Source of the DNA: DASXBA01 sp046729895
GTDB lineage: Bacteria > Actinomycetota > Thermoleophilia > Solirubrobacterales > Thermoleophilaceae
Direction of reading: 5' to 3'
Assembly: GCA_046729895.1 (NCBI GenBank)
Contig: JBKPHP010000209.1
Location: 1-14,806, forward strand
Length of the DNA: 14,806 bases
Shown here: one piece after another, positions 1 through 7,732 of the stretch
Position numbering within the stretch: the stretch's first letter is position 1
Layout: every line of letters begins with the position of its first letter
Notes under the pieces: generated by a model
Database searches by the model: none
What the model was told of the DNA's origin: nothing
What the model saw: only the letters and a program-made list of their open reading frames with translations
Translations under genes and position numbers: made by a program

Positions 1-50
1 CCCCCCCCCCCCCCCCCGGGGCCCCGCGCCCTACCCGGGGGGGGCCCCCC
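1..50. other. G/C homopolymer contig edge, probable artefact
   Basis: The window opens with 17 consecutive C, then runs of G and C with only one T and one A (around 32-33). The pstC reading frame passes through it without a stop but would give only Pro/Gly/Arg there, unlike any PstC. I read this as low-complexity sequence at a contig end, not genomic signal. Confidence 0.7.
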
Positions 51-932
51 CGTCGCTGGGGGGAGGACCTGATCAAGGGGATCCTCTTCCTGGCCGCCCT
101 GATCTCGGTCCTGACGACGACGGGGATCGTGATCTCGCTGCTGCGCGAGACTCTCGTCTTCTTCCAGAGCGTCGGGCTCGGCGACTACCTCTTTGGAACC
201 AAGTGGACGCCGACCTTCCAGCCCGCCAGCTTCGGCGTCCTCCCGCTGCTCGTGGGGACCTTCCTCATCACGGGAATCGCCATGGTCGTGGCGGTCCCGC
301 TGGGCCTCGGTTCCGCGATCTACCTGAGCGAGTACGCGCGGCCGCGCGTGCGAAGGACGATCAAGCCGATCCTGGAGCTGCTCGCCGGCGTTCCGACGAT
401 CGTGTTCGGCTACTTCGCCCTCACCTACTTCACGCCGAACATCCTGCAAGACCTCCTGCACCTCAGGGTCGACGTGTTCAACGCCCTGTCGGCGGGAATC
501 ATCATGGGCTTCATGATCGTCCCGACGGTGGCCTCTATCTCGGAGGACGCGCTGGCGGCGGTCCCCCAATCGCTGCGTGAGGGCGCCTTCGGCCTTGGCG
601 CCTCGCGGCTACAGGTCTCTCTACGGGTGGTATTCCCCGCCGCCCTCTCCGGCGTCGTGGCCTCGATAGTGCTCGGCGTCTCCCGGGCGGTCGGCGAGAC
701 CATGATCGTGCTCGTGGCGGCGGGCCAGATCGCGAGCATGTCCGCCGACCCGAGGGGCCCTCATTACACGATCACCTCCTTCATCGGCGCGATAGCCAAG
801 GGGGACATCCCGACGGGGAGCGTCGAGTACAAGACCATCTTCGCGCTCGGCATGACGCTCTTCCTGATCACCCTCGCGATGAACCTGATCTCGATCCGCT
901 TCGTCCGGAAATACCGGCAGGTGTACGAGTGA
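51..932 (+). CDS. pstC: Phosphate ABC transporter permease PstC (5' partial)
   Basis: Inner-membrane permease subunit of the high-affinity Pst phosphate importer; it pairs with PstA to form the channel driven by PstB. A start at GTG 129 would give 267 aa, but the frame stays open upstream. Codons from 51 read RRWGEDLIKGILFLAALISV, the cytosolic lead and first membrane helix expected of PstC, so the gene is truncated at its 5' end. Several hydrophobic helices follow. The permease EAA loop, which contacts the ATPase, is visible as EDALAAVPQSLREGAFGLGA (about 540-603). E. coli PstC is about 319 aa, so roughly 25 or more N-terminal residues are missing. The stop overlaps the pstA start by 4 nt (GTGA), consistent with translational coupling. 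Family assignment is secure; the start is unknown. Confidence 0.93.
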   Translation, partial: RRWGEDLIKGILFLAALISVLTTTGIVISLLRETLVFFQSVGLGDYLFGTKWTPTFQPASFGVLPLLVGTFLITGIAMVVAVPLGLGSAIYLSEYARPRVRRTIKPILELLAGVPTIVFGYFALTYFTPNILQDLLHLRVDVFNALSAGIIMGFMIVPTVASISEDALAAVPQSLREGAFGLGASRLQVSLRVVFPAALSGVVASIVLGVSRAVGETMIVLVAAGQIASMSADPRGPHYTITSFIGAIAKGDIPTGSVEYKTIFALGMTLFLITLAMNLISIRFVRKYRQVYE

Positions 933-1795
933 GGTCGTCGGGGGCGACGAAGCTCAAGGGCGCCGGCTTCCGCGGTCTCCTGCTTGCCTGCATCGGTCTC
1001 TCCATGCTGTTGCTCGGGGTTCTGCTCGTCGACGTCGTTCGCGACGGGATCGGGCAGCTCAGCCTCGATTTCCTCACGAGCTTCTCGTCCATCAACGCCA
1101 AGCGGGCGGGGATCGAGGCCGCGCTCACCGGCACGATCTGGCTGATGGCGGTTTGCGCCGCGTTCATCGTGCCGGTCGGGGTCGCCACCGCCATCTATCT
1201 CGAGGAGTACGCCGACAACGGCAAGTGGTGGAACCGGCTGATCGAGGTGAACATCCAGAACCTCGCCGCCGTGCCCTCCATCGTCTACGGGATCCTCGGC
1301 CTGGCGTTCCTCGTGAGGGGACCGCTGTCGCTCGGCAACGTCGTGCTCGCCGGCGGGCTCACGCTCGGTTTGCTGGTGCTGCCCGTGGTGATCATCGCCG
1401 GAAGGGAGGCGATCCGCGCCGTGCCTCCTTCGATCCGCGAGGGCTCGCTCGCGCTCGGCGCGACCAAGTGGCAGACGATCTGGCGTCAGGTGCTGCCGGC
1501 CTCGATTCCTGGGATAGCGACCGGCGTCATCCTCGCGCTGTCGCGGGCCATCGGCGAGACCGCGCCCCTGATCGTGGTGGGAGCCGCTACGTTCCTGGCG
1601 TTCAACCCCAGCGGGCTGGACTCGTCATTCACGGCACTGCCGATCCAGATCTTCGACTGGATCTCCCGGCCGTCGAACGACATCAACAACTACAAGCCGC
1701 TCGCCGCGGGCGGGATCCTGGTGCTGATGATCCTGCTGATGGCGATGAACTCCATCGCGATCTGGCTGCGCAACCGCTACGAGCAGAAGTGGTAG
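929..1795 (+). CDS. pstA: Phosphate ABC transporter permease PstA
   Basis: Second membrane subunit of the Pst importer, 288 aa, the usual length for PstA. It begins at GTG 929, overlapping the pstC stop by 4 nt. An AGG-containing purine stretch about 7 nt upstream can serve as ribosome binding site. The N-terminus has one hydrophobic helix, then a short periplasmic stretch, then the binding-protein-dependent permease fold. The EAA loop reads EAIRAVPPSIREGSLALGA (about 1408-1464), followed by the conserved RAIGETAPLIVVG. PstC and PstA form the heterodimeric phosphate channel. The gene lies 12 nt before pstB and is clearly in the same operon. Nothing is odd about it. Confidence 0.95.
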   Translation: MRSSGATKLKGAGFRGLLLACIGLSMLLLGVLLVDVVRDGIGQLSLDFLTSFSSINAKRAGIEAALTGTIWLMAVCAAFIVPVGVATAIYLEEYADNGKWWNRLIEVNIQNLAAVPSIVYGILGLAFLVRGPLSLGNVVLAGGLTLGLLVLPVVIIAGREAIRAVPPSIREGSLALGATKWQTIWRQVLPASIPGIATGVILALSRAIGETAPLIVVGAATFLAFNPSGLDSSFTALPIQIFDWISRPSNDINNYKPLAAGGILVLMILLMAMNSIAIWLRNRYEQKW

Positions 1796-1807
1796 GAGAC
1801 AAAAGAG

Positions 1808-2719
1808 GTGGCTGATCACGTGACGGACCGACGGCAGGAGCACGGACACGAAGCCGGAGCGGAAGCTCCGCTCAAGCGTCGGATCAGGGGCGCTCGAGCC
1901 CCCGCGGTAGAGGGGCCAGCGACGGAACGGAAGCAGGCCGGTGAGGCCATCTTCAGCCTCGAAGGCGTCACCGTCACCTACAGCGGCGTGCCGGCGGTGC
2001 GGGACATCGGCTTCGACATCGCCATGAACGAGATCACGGCCCTGATCGGCCCCTCCGGCTGTGGGAAGTCCACCCTGATCCGCTGTCTCAACCGCATGAA
2101 CGACCTGATTCCCGGGGCCGTCGTGGAGGGCAAGGTCCTCTACCACGACCAGGACCTGTACGCGCCCGATGTCGACGCGGTCGAGGTGCGTAAGAGGATC
2201 GGGATGGTGTTCCAGAAGCCCAACCCGTTTCCGAAGTCGATCTACGACAACATCGCCTTCGGCCCGAGAGTGCTCGGCATGAGGGACGACCTAGACGAGA
2301 TCGTGGAGGGCGCCCTACGCCGCGGCGCACTCTGGGACGAGGTCAAGGATCGCCTCAAGTCGAGCGCCTTCGGGATGTCGGGCGGCCAGCAGCAGCGCCT
2401 CTGCATCGCGCGCTGCCTCGCCGTCGAGCCCGACGTGATCCTGATGGACGAGCCCTGCTCCGCGCTGGATCCGATTTCGACCGGTCGGATCGAGGACCTG
2501 ATGCTCGAGCTGAAGGAGCTCTACTCGATCGTGATCGTGACCCACAACATGCAGCAGGCGGCGAGGGTCTCCGACCGCACCGCCTTCTTCACCGTCGAGC
2601 TCGACAAGGGCGAGCAGCACCGCACCGGACGCATGGTGGAGTTCGACGAGACCGACAAGATCTTCACGAACCCGGCCGACCCTCGCACGGAGGCGTACGT
2701 CACGGGCAGGGTCGGGTAG
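1808..2719 (+). CDS. pstB: Phosphate ABC transporter ATP-binding protein PstB
   Basis: Cytosolic ATPase that powers PstCA, 303 aa. Walker A is GPSGCGKST (81-89), the Q-loop Gln is Q136 in MVFQKPNPFP, the ABC signature is SGGQQQR (191-197), Walker B is ILMDEP (211-216) and the switch His is H246 in THNMQQ. The QKPNPFP, IYDN and FFTVE stretches are characteristic of PstB rather than other ABC ATPases. GTG 1808 has GGAG about 8 nt upstream; GTG 1820 is an alternative. No ATG, GTG or TTG occurs in frame between residue 5 and the ABC core, so a charged N-terminal extension of about 45 residues must be translated. PstB proteins are usually 250-270 aa. The C-terminal part also has a longer loop (VELDKGEQHRTGR) than E. 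coli PstB; I recall a similar loop in actinobacterial versions. Confidence 0.96.
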   Translation: MADHVTDRRQEHGHEAGAEAPLKRRIRGARAPAVEGPATERKQAGEAIFSLEGVTVTYSGVPAVRDIGFDIAMNEITALIGPSGCGKSTLIRCLNRMNDLIPGAVVEGKVLYHDQDLYAPDVDAVEVRKRIGMVFQKPNPFPKSIYDNIAFGPRVLGMRDDLDEIVEGALRRGALWDEVKDRLKSSAFGMSGGQQQRLCIARCLAVEPDVILMDEPCSALDPISTGRIEDLMLELKELYSIVIVTHNMQQAARVSDRTAFFTVELDKGEQHRTGRMVEFDETDKIFTNPADPRTEAYVTGRVG

Positions 2720-2723
2720 TACC

Positions 2724-3428
2724 GTGCCGCATACGACACGGACCCACTTCCAGGAGGAGCTGGCCCGACTCGAGCAGCAGGCCCTCGGCGGCCTCGACAT
2801 GGTCGTGGAGGCGCTTCGGCGTGCGCTCGAGACCGTCGAGCATCAGGACGTCGAGCTCGCGAGCATGGTGATCGAGGACGACGACCGCCTCGACGGACGC
2901 TATCTGGAGGTTCACCAGGGCATCCTCTCGCTGCTTGCCCTGCAGGCGCCGGTCGCCACCGACCTGCGGCTGGTGGCCGCCCTGCTGCACGTCATCAAGC
3001 ATGTCGAGCGCATGGGCGACCAGTGCGTGAACATCGCCAAGCTGGTTCCCCTGGCGGGGCACGAGCCGCCGGCCGACGAGCGAATGCTCCGCAATCTTGC
3101 CGACATGGGCGAGCAGGCAGGACGCCAGGTGATCCAGTGCAAGCAGGCCTTCGAGCGGCGAGACGTGGCCCTGGCCCAGGACCTGGTGCGTCAGGACGAC
3201 GAGATCGATCGCCTCAATCGCGACTGCTTCCACCTCGCGCTCAAGATCGGGGACGACGTGGACCGGCGCGAGTGGGCGATGCACATGATGCTCGTGGCGC
3301 GCTGCATCGAGCGCATCGGAGACAACGCGGTGGACGTCGGCGAGCAGACCGCCTTTGTCGTCACCGGCCTGTTCCGGGAGTTCGAGGACGCCTCGCACCC
3401 GGAGCTCAGCGTCGGTGGCAGCCCCTAG
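2724..3428 (+). CDS. phoU: Phosphate signalling/transport regulator PhoU
   Basis: 234-aa all-helical protein with the tandem PhoU repeat. The metal-binding signature occurs twice, as ERMGDQCVNI (95-104) and ERIGDNAVDV (196-205), each with the conserved Glu/Asp ligands. In known systems PhoU connects Pst to the PhoR sensor kinase, turns down the Pho response when phosphate is plentiful and limits Pst uptake. GTG 2724 lies 4 nt after the pstB stop, the position phoU normally occupies. The 3' end overlaps the following PhoU-like gene by 14 nt. No PhoR/PhoB pair is visible in the window. Confidence 0.94.
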   Translation: MPHTTRTHFQEELARLEQQALGGLDMVVEALRRALETVEHQDVELASMVIEDDDRLDGRYLEVHQGILSLLALQAPVATDLRLVAALLHVIKHVERMGDQCVNIAKLVPLAGHEPPADERMLRNLADMGEQAGRQVIQCKQAFERRDVALAQDLVRQDDEIDRLNRDCFHLALKIGDDVDRREWAMHMMLVARCIERIGDNAVDVGEQTAFVVTGLFREFEDASHPELSVGGSP

Positions 3429-4065
3429 CGTCGGTACCCGTGTACGGGGGCTGTTCGGCAGGGCGCCTGACTACGACGAGCTGTTCAGCCTCTTTCGCCG
3501 TGCGGGTGACAACGCCGAGGTTGCCGCGTCCTTGCTAGAGCGGCTCATGCGCAGTTGGCCGGAGGAGCAGGACATAAGGCGCGAGCTCGTGGACCGCGAG
3601 CACGAGGGCGACCGCGTCACTCACGACATCATCCACCACCTCTACAAGCGGAGCAGCACCCCGTTCGACCGGGGCGACCTGCACGCTCTCGCCTCGGTGC
3701 TCGACGACGTCGTCGACTACACGGAGGAGGTGGCGGACTTCATGTATCTCTACAAGGTGGAGGCGCCGATGGAGCAGGCGGTGGCGCTTGCGGACGTGCT
3801 GCACCGTGCGGCAAGCGAGATCGCCACGGCGATGGGGCGTCTCCGCCAGCCGGCCGATCTGCCGAGGCACATCGTGGAGCTCGATCGGCTCGAGGACGAA
3901 GGCGACAGCCTCGAGCGCGCCGGCCTCACCGCGCTGTTCGAGGACGGCATCGATCCGATGCTGGTCATTCGCTGGAAGGACATCTTCGAGCGCCTGGAGC
4001 AGGGCATCGACTCCTGCGAGCATGTCGGCCACGTGCTCGAGGGCATCGTCGTGAAGCACGCCTGA
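3415..4065 (+). CDS. DUF47 family PhoU-like protein
   Basis: 216-aa helical protein of the DUF47/PhoU-like family (TIGR00153 type). Visible hallmarks are an N-terminal FGRAPDYDELF (14-24), the acidic REHEGDRVTHDI (61-72) and TPFDRGDLHALASVLDDVVD (82-101), with a second acidic ExEGD element (LEDEGDSLER) in the C-terminal half. I chose GTG 3415 over the more upstream GTG at 3355: the longer version adds only Ser/Arg-rich residues that are an out-of-frame reading of the phoU end, while 3415 leads directly into the conserved N-terminus. Family members are usually encoded beside Pit low-affinity phosphate transporters. Here it sits within a Pst operon directly after phoU and 16 nt before ppx, suggesting a second phosphate-responsive regulator or adaptor. 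Its exact function is unknown. Confidence 0.88.
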   Translation: MAAPSVGTRVRGLFGRAPDYDELFSLFRRAGDNAEVAASLLERLMRSWPEEQDIRRELVDREHEGDRVTHDIIHHLYKRSSTPFDRGDLHALASVLDDVVDYTEEVADFMYLYKVEAPMEQAVALADVLHRAASEIATAMGRLRQPADLPRHIVELDRLEDEGDSLERAGLTALFEDGIDPMLVIRWKDIFERLEQGIDSCEHVGHVLEGIVVKHA

Positions 4066-4081
4066 GGCGCGGACCCCCGTC

Positions 4082-4966
4082 GTGGTCCTTGCCTGCATAG
4101 ACATCGGCAGCAATACCACCCGGTTGCTCGTCGCCGAGCGCCGCAATGGCAAGCTCCGTGAGCTCGTCACTCAACGCGCCTTCACCCGCATCGGAAAGAG
4201 CCTTCTCACCGACGGCGAGATCCCGCGGACGAAGATCGACGAGACCGCGGAGGTGGTGGCCACCCAGTGCCGCGTGGCAAAGGAGGTTGGCGCGGTCGAA
4301 TGCGTGGCGGTTGCCACGGCGGCGATCCGCGACGCCGCCAACCGCGACGAGCTGGCGGTCGCCGTGGAGGATGCCGGAGGCATGCCGCTCTGGATCCTGA
4401 CCGGCGAGGAGGAGGCGCGACTGGCGTTCGTGGGGGCGACTCGCACGCTCACCTCTCCCGCCCGCGGCACGGTGGCGGTGATCGACGTGGGCGGCGGCTC
4501 CACCGAGCTCGCCGTGGGCTCGCCGGAGGGGGCGGTGAGCTGGTCGGCCACCTTCCGGATCGGCTCCGGCTACCTCGCCGACTCGTACCTACGCTCGGAT
4601 CCCCCCGCCGTGGAGGAGCTCGAGAAGGTGCGAAACCACGTGGACGGGACATTCGAGGGAATCGACCCGCCAGCCGCGTCAGAGGCGGTGGCGGTGGGAG
4701 GCACCGCGACCTCGATGCGCCGCCTTGTGGGTTCTGAGCTCTCGCACGAAACCTTGGAGCGGGGGATCAGGGTGCTGTCCCGGACGTCGATAGCCGACGT
4801 CGCCGCACGCTTCGAGCTGGATCCCGAGCGCGTCCGGCTGCTCCCGGCCGGGATCCTGGTGCTCGAGGCGGTGTCGGACCGCCTCCAGCTTCCTCTTCGG
4901 ATTGCGCGCGGTGGATTGCGGGAGGGCGTGCTGCTGGAGCTGCTCGAGGAGCGCGAGGCCGCGTGA
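4082..4966 (+). CDS. Exopolyphosphatase / pppGpp phosphatase family (Ppx/GppA), short form
   Basis: 294-aa member of the ASKHA-fold Ppx/GppA family, which hydrolyses polyphosphate from its ends and/or converts pppGpp to ppGpp. Phosphate 1 motif DIGSNTTRLLV (7-17), the VATAAIRDAANRDE element (77-90), TGEEEARL (107-114) bearing the catalytic Glu, phosphate 2 motif DVGGGSTEL (135-143) and a late GGTATS are all present. The protein ends after the two actin-like domains and lacks the C-terminal HD-like domain of the ~500-aa enterobacterial Ppx, as is common in Actinobacteria, where two short paralogues often exist. GTG 4082 follows the DUF47 gene by 16 nt. The stop lies 8 nt from the convergent sixA stop. 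Substrate preference cannot be decided from sequence. Confidence 0.92.
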   Translation: MVLACIDIGSNTTRLLVAERRNGKLRELVTQRAFTRIGKSLLTDGEIPRTKIDETAEVVATQCRVAKEVGAVECVAVATAAIRDAANRDELAVAVEDAGGMPLWILTGEEEARLAFVGATRTLTSPARGTVAVIDVGGGSTELAVGSPEGAVSWSATFRIGSGYLADSYLRSDPPAVEELEKVRNHVDGTFEGIDPPAASEAVAVGGTATSMRRLVGSELSHETLERGIRVLSRTSIADVAARFELDPERVRLLPAGILVLEAVSDRLQLPLRIARGGLREGVLLELLEEREAA

Positions 4967-4974
4967 GCCGGGCG

Positions 4975-5430
4975 CTACTTCGACCGGGCCGGCGCCGCCT
5001 CGGCGATCGCGCTCAGCTCGGAGGGTCGCAGCAGTAGGATCAGCTCTCCCTTGGCGACCGCCGCGAGCCCGCACTTCCTCAGACGCACCTGCGCGCCCGT
5101 CATCCGATGCACCGCCAGCGAGAAGTCGGGATCGTGGCCCACGAGGAGCACCTCCTCGCCGAGCTCAGCGGCCAGCGCCTTGGGGTCGAACGGACCGCCA
5201 CCGAGCCGCTCGTCGAGCCGCACCTCGACGCCGTCGAGCGGCTCGCAGACGATGCGCGCCGTGTCCACGGCACGCACCTTAGGGCTCGACACGCAAGCAT
5301 CGAAGCTCACCCCCATGGAGGCGAGCGCGGCTCCCGTGTCGCGCGCCTGCGCCTCGCCCTCCCTTGTAAGCGGCCGCTCCGCGTCAGGCGAACCGTCCTC
5401 TGCCTCGGCGTGACGCAACAGCCAAATCAC
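4975..5430 (-). CDS. SixA-type histidine phosphatase
   Basis: 151-aa histidine phosphatase superfamily (phosphoglycerate-mutase fold) protein close to SixA. The catalytic RHA motif (R6, phospho-accepting H7) opens the protein. It is followed by PLTREGEAQA, the SSPKVRAVDTA arginine motif and the second His in GHDPDFS. SixA dephosphorylates phosphohistidine on relay proteins; the actinobacterial homologues near polyP genes have no firmly known substrate. I placed the start at GTG 5430 (GGGGG a few nt upstream) rather than ATG 5475: the longer form adds a non-conserved stretch and would overlap the divergent ppk start. It converges on ppx (8 nt apart) and diverges from ppk1 (43 nt), so it sits inside the polyphosphate block. 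CHAD-domain genes, often neighbours in such blocks, are absent. Confidence 0.85.
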   Translation of the reverse strand: MIWLLRHAEAEDGSPDAERPLTREGEAQARDTGAALASMGVSFDACVSSPKVRAVDTARIVCEPLDGVEVRLDERLGGGPFDPKALAAELGEEVLLVGHDPDFSLAVHRMTGAQVRLRKCGLAAVAKGELILLLRPSELSAIAEAAPARSK

Positions 5431-5473
5431 AACGCCCCCGGACGATACCGGTGCGCGAGAATGGGAGGTGAAC

Positions 5474-7732
5474 ATGGAACCTCAAGCTGAAGCGCTCGCA
5501 GCACACGCGACTCAGGCGGCGCCGGAGGCGATCGACCTCACCGACACCGAGCTCTACCAGAACCGCGAAGTCTCCTGGATCGACTTCAACGAGCGCGTGC
5601 TCGAGCTTGCCGAGGACCGGCGCACGCCGCTGCTCGAGCGAGTCAAGTTCCTCGCGATCTACTCGTCCAACCTCGACGAGTTCTTCATGGTCCGCGTCGC
5701 GGGCCTCCACGACCAGGTGGACGCCGGCATCGACGCGCGCGGCCCCGACGGCCTGGCGCCGGCAGAGACGATCGAGCGAATCACCGAGCGGGTGCGTGAG
5801 CTCGGCAGCCGGCAGTCGCGGCAGTGGGCCGACGTCATCCGTCCGGCGATAGGCGAGCACGGGATACGGATCGTCGACTGCACCGAGTGCTCGTCATCGG
5901 AGCTGGAGCAGGTGGACCGCATCTTCTCGGAGCAGATCTTTCCAGTGCTCACGCCGTTGGCCGTAGGTCCGGGCCGTCCCTTCCCCTACATCTCGAACCT
6001 CTCGCTGTCACTCGCCGTCTGGCTGCGCGATCCCGTCTCCGGCAGCGAGACGTTCGCCCGCGTCAAGGTGCCGAAGGAGGTCGTGCCCCGCTTCCTGCGA
6101 CTCGACGGCGGGGCATTCGTGCCGCTCGAGGCCGTCATCGCGCGCCACCTCGGCGAGCTGTTCCCCGGCATGGAGATCCTGCGCCACGACTACTTCCGGG
6201 TCACCCGCGACGCGGACTTCACGGTCTCGGACGAGGCCGACGACCTTCTGCGCGCCGTCGAGGACGAGCTGCGGCGCCGGCGCTTCGGGGAGGTCGTGCG
6301 ACTCGAGGTCAGCTCGACGATGGACCCGGACCTTCGCAGGCTGCTCATCGAGTCGCTCCGGGTTGAGGAGCTCCAGGTCATCGACGTCGAGGGGCTGCTC
6401 GACATGACCGATCTGTGGGAGATCCACGGCGTCGAGGGACATAAGGAGCTGCGCGACGAGCCCTGGACCCCGGTCAGCCAGGCGGCCTTCAACGACCCCG
6501 ACGAGGGCAAACCGGACGTGTTCGGGGCCATGCGCGGCGGCGACCTGATGGTGCACCATCCCTACGACTCCTTCGCCACCAGCGTCGAGCGCTTCGTGCA
6601 GCAGGCCGTGGCCGATCCGGACGTGCTTGCGATCAAGATGACCGTGTACCGCACCTCGGACGACTCGGCCCTCGTGCCGTCGCTGATCGAGGCCGCGGAG
6701 AGCGGCAAGCAGGCCGTCTGCCTGGTCGAGCTCAAGGCGCGCTTCGACGAGCGGACGAACATAGGCTGGGCGCGCGCCCTCGAGGAGTCTGGTGCGCACG
6801 TGGTGCACGGGCTGCCGGGCCTCAAGACCCACGCCAAGGCGCTCTTCGTGGTCCGGCGCGAGGGCCGGGGGGTGCGCCATTACGTTCACGTGGGCACCGG
6901 CAACTACCACGCCAAGACCGCCCGCCTCTACGAGGACCTCGGTCTCTTCACCTGCGACAGGGAGATCGCGGCCGACGTGGCGGACCTCTTCAACTCACTC
7001 ACCGGCGCGGCTCGCTCGCCCTCCTACCGCAAGGTCATCGTCGCCCCGGAGCACATGCGGGACCGGCTGCTGGAGGAGATCGAGCGGACGGTGGAGGCGC
7101 ACCGCGCGGGCCAGGAGGCCTGGATCGGCATGAAGCTGAACTCGCTCGTGGACGCACGCTGCATACGCGCCCTCTACGAGGCCTCGCAGGCCGGCGTGCC
7201 GATCGACCTCAACGTCCGTGGGATCTGCTGCCTGCGCGCGGGGGTGCCCGGCGTGAGCGAGAACATTCGGGTCGTGTCGGTGGTGGGGCGGTTCCTGGAG
7301 CATTCCCGCATCTACGCGTTCCACCGCGGCGACGAGCGCCGCTACTACCTCGGCTCGGCGGACCTCATGCCGCGCAACCTCGATACGCGCGTGGAGCTGC
7401 TGGCGCCGGTCGAGGCACCCGAGCTGCGCGCCGAACTCGAGGACACGCTCAGTCGCTGCCTCGCGGATGACACGTTCGGCTGGGAGCTCCACTCCGAGAA
7501 TGGCTGGACGCGGCGGACGGGCGGGCAGCGGTCTGCACAAGCGGAGCTGACGGAGCGCGCGCTAGAGCGGGCCTCGGCCGATGCGGCTAGCCTCGAGCGC
7601 GGAGCCCTAGCCGGCGCTTCAGCCGCAACACGCGGGCGGCGGACTCCTGTACCCGCATCCGGAACGCCGGGGAACGCCGAGCCCGGCGCAGGAGACGCGG
7701 GAATACCAGCTTCCAGCTCGCAGAGCCGGTAG
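5474..7732 (+). CDS. ppk1: Polyphosphate kinase 1 (Ppk1)
   Basis: 752-aa enzyme that makes polyphosphate from ATP, reversibly. Domain order is the N domain (LYQNREVSWIDFNERVLELA), head domain (RPFPYISNLSLSLAVWL), then the catalytic C1/C2 phospholipase-D-like domains. The autophosphorylated His is H453 in GLKTHAK and the second catalytic His is H610 in HSRIYAF. Their spacing of 157 residues equals that between H435 and H592 of E. coli Ppk. VLAIKMTVYRTSDDSALV and GTGNYHAKTARLYEDLGLFT are also typical. ATG 5474 is preferred because GGAGG (5464-5468) sits 5 nt upstream; GTG 5468 overlaps that site. Usual length is about 690 aa. The excess is a tail of about 60 Ala/Gly/Ser/Arg-rich residues that overlaps the convergent GH3 gene by 146 nt. 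Any promoter must lie within or beside sixA. Confidence 0.96.
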   Translation: MEPQAEALAAHATQAAPEAIDLTDTELYQNREVSWIDFNERVLELAEDRRTPLLERVKFLAIYSSNLDEFFMVRVAGLHDQVDAGIDARGPDGLAPAETIERITERVRELGSRQSRQWADVIRPAIGEHGIRIVDCTECSSSELEQVDRIFSEQIFPVLTPLAVGPGRPFPYISNLSLSLAVWLRDPVSGSETFARVKVPKEVVPRFLRLDGGAFVPLEAVIARHLGELFPGMEILRHDYFRVTRDADFTVSDEADDLLRAVEDELRRRRFGEVVRLEVSSTMDPDLRRLLIESLRVEELQVIDVEGLLDMTDLWEIHGVEGHKELRDEPWTPVSQAAFNDPDEGKPDVFGAMRGGDLMVHHPYDSFATSVERFVQQAVADPDVLAIKMTVYRTSDDSALVPSLIEAAESGKQAVCLVELKARFDERTNIGWARALEESGAHVVHGLPGLKTHAKALFVVRREGRGVRHYVHVGTGNYHAKTARLYEDLGLFTCDREIAADVADLFNSLTGAARSPSYRKVIVAPEHMRDRLLEEIERTVEAHRAGQEAWIGMKLNSLVDARCIRALYEASQAGVPIDLNVRGICCLRAGVPGVSENIRVVSVVGRFLEHSRIYAFHRGDERRYYLGSADLMPRNLDTRVELLAPVEAPELRAELEDTLSRCLADDTFGWELHSENGWTRRTGGQRSAQAELTERALERASADAASLERGALAGASAATRGRRTPVPASGTPGNAEPGAGDAGIPASSSQSR

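Noticed and set aside
2700..3398. 232-codon minus-strand open frame over phoU
   Set aside because: Antisense shadow of phoU; the plus strand carries both PhoU signatures.
3355..3414. Upstream GTG start for the DUF47 gene
   Set aside because: Residues added are a Ser/Arg-rich out-of-frame reading of the phoU 3' end; GTG 3415 leads straight into the conserved N-terminus.
5431..5473. PHO box upstream of ppk1
   Set aside because: I looked for GTTCA-type direct repeats in the 43-nt gap and the adjacent sixA sequence and saw none convincing.
5431..5475. Longer N-terminus for the sixA-like gene starting at 5475
   Set aside because: The catalytic RHA motif normally lies within the first ten residues; the extension is not family-like and would overlap the divergent ppk1 start.
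6008..6910. 300-codon minus-strand open frame inside ppk1
   Set aside because: It lies wholly antisense to the catalytic core of Ppk1; composition is His/Arg/Ala/Val-rich without motifs.
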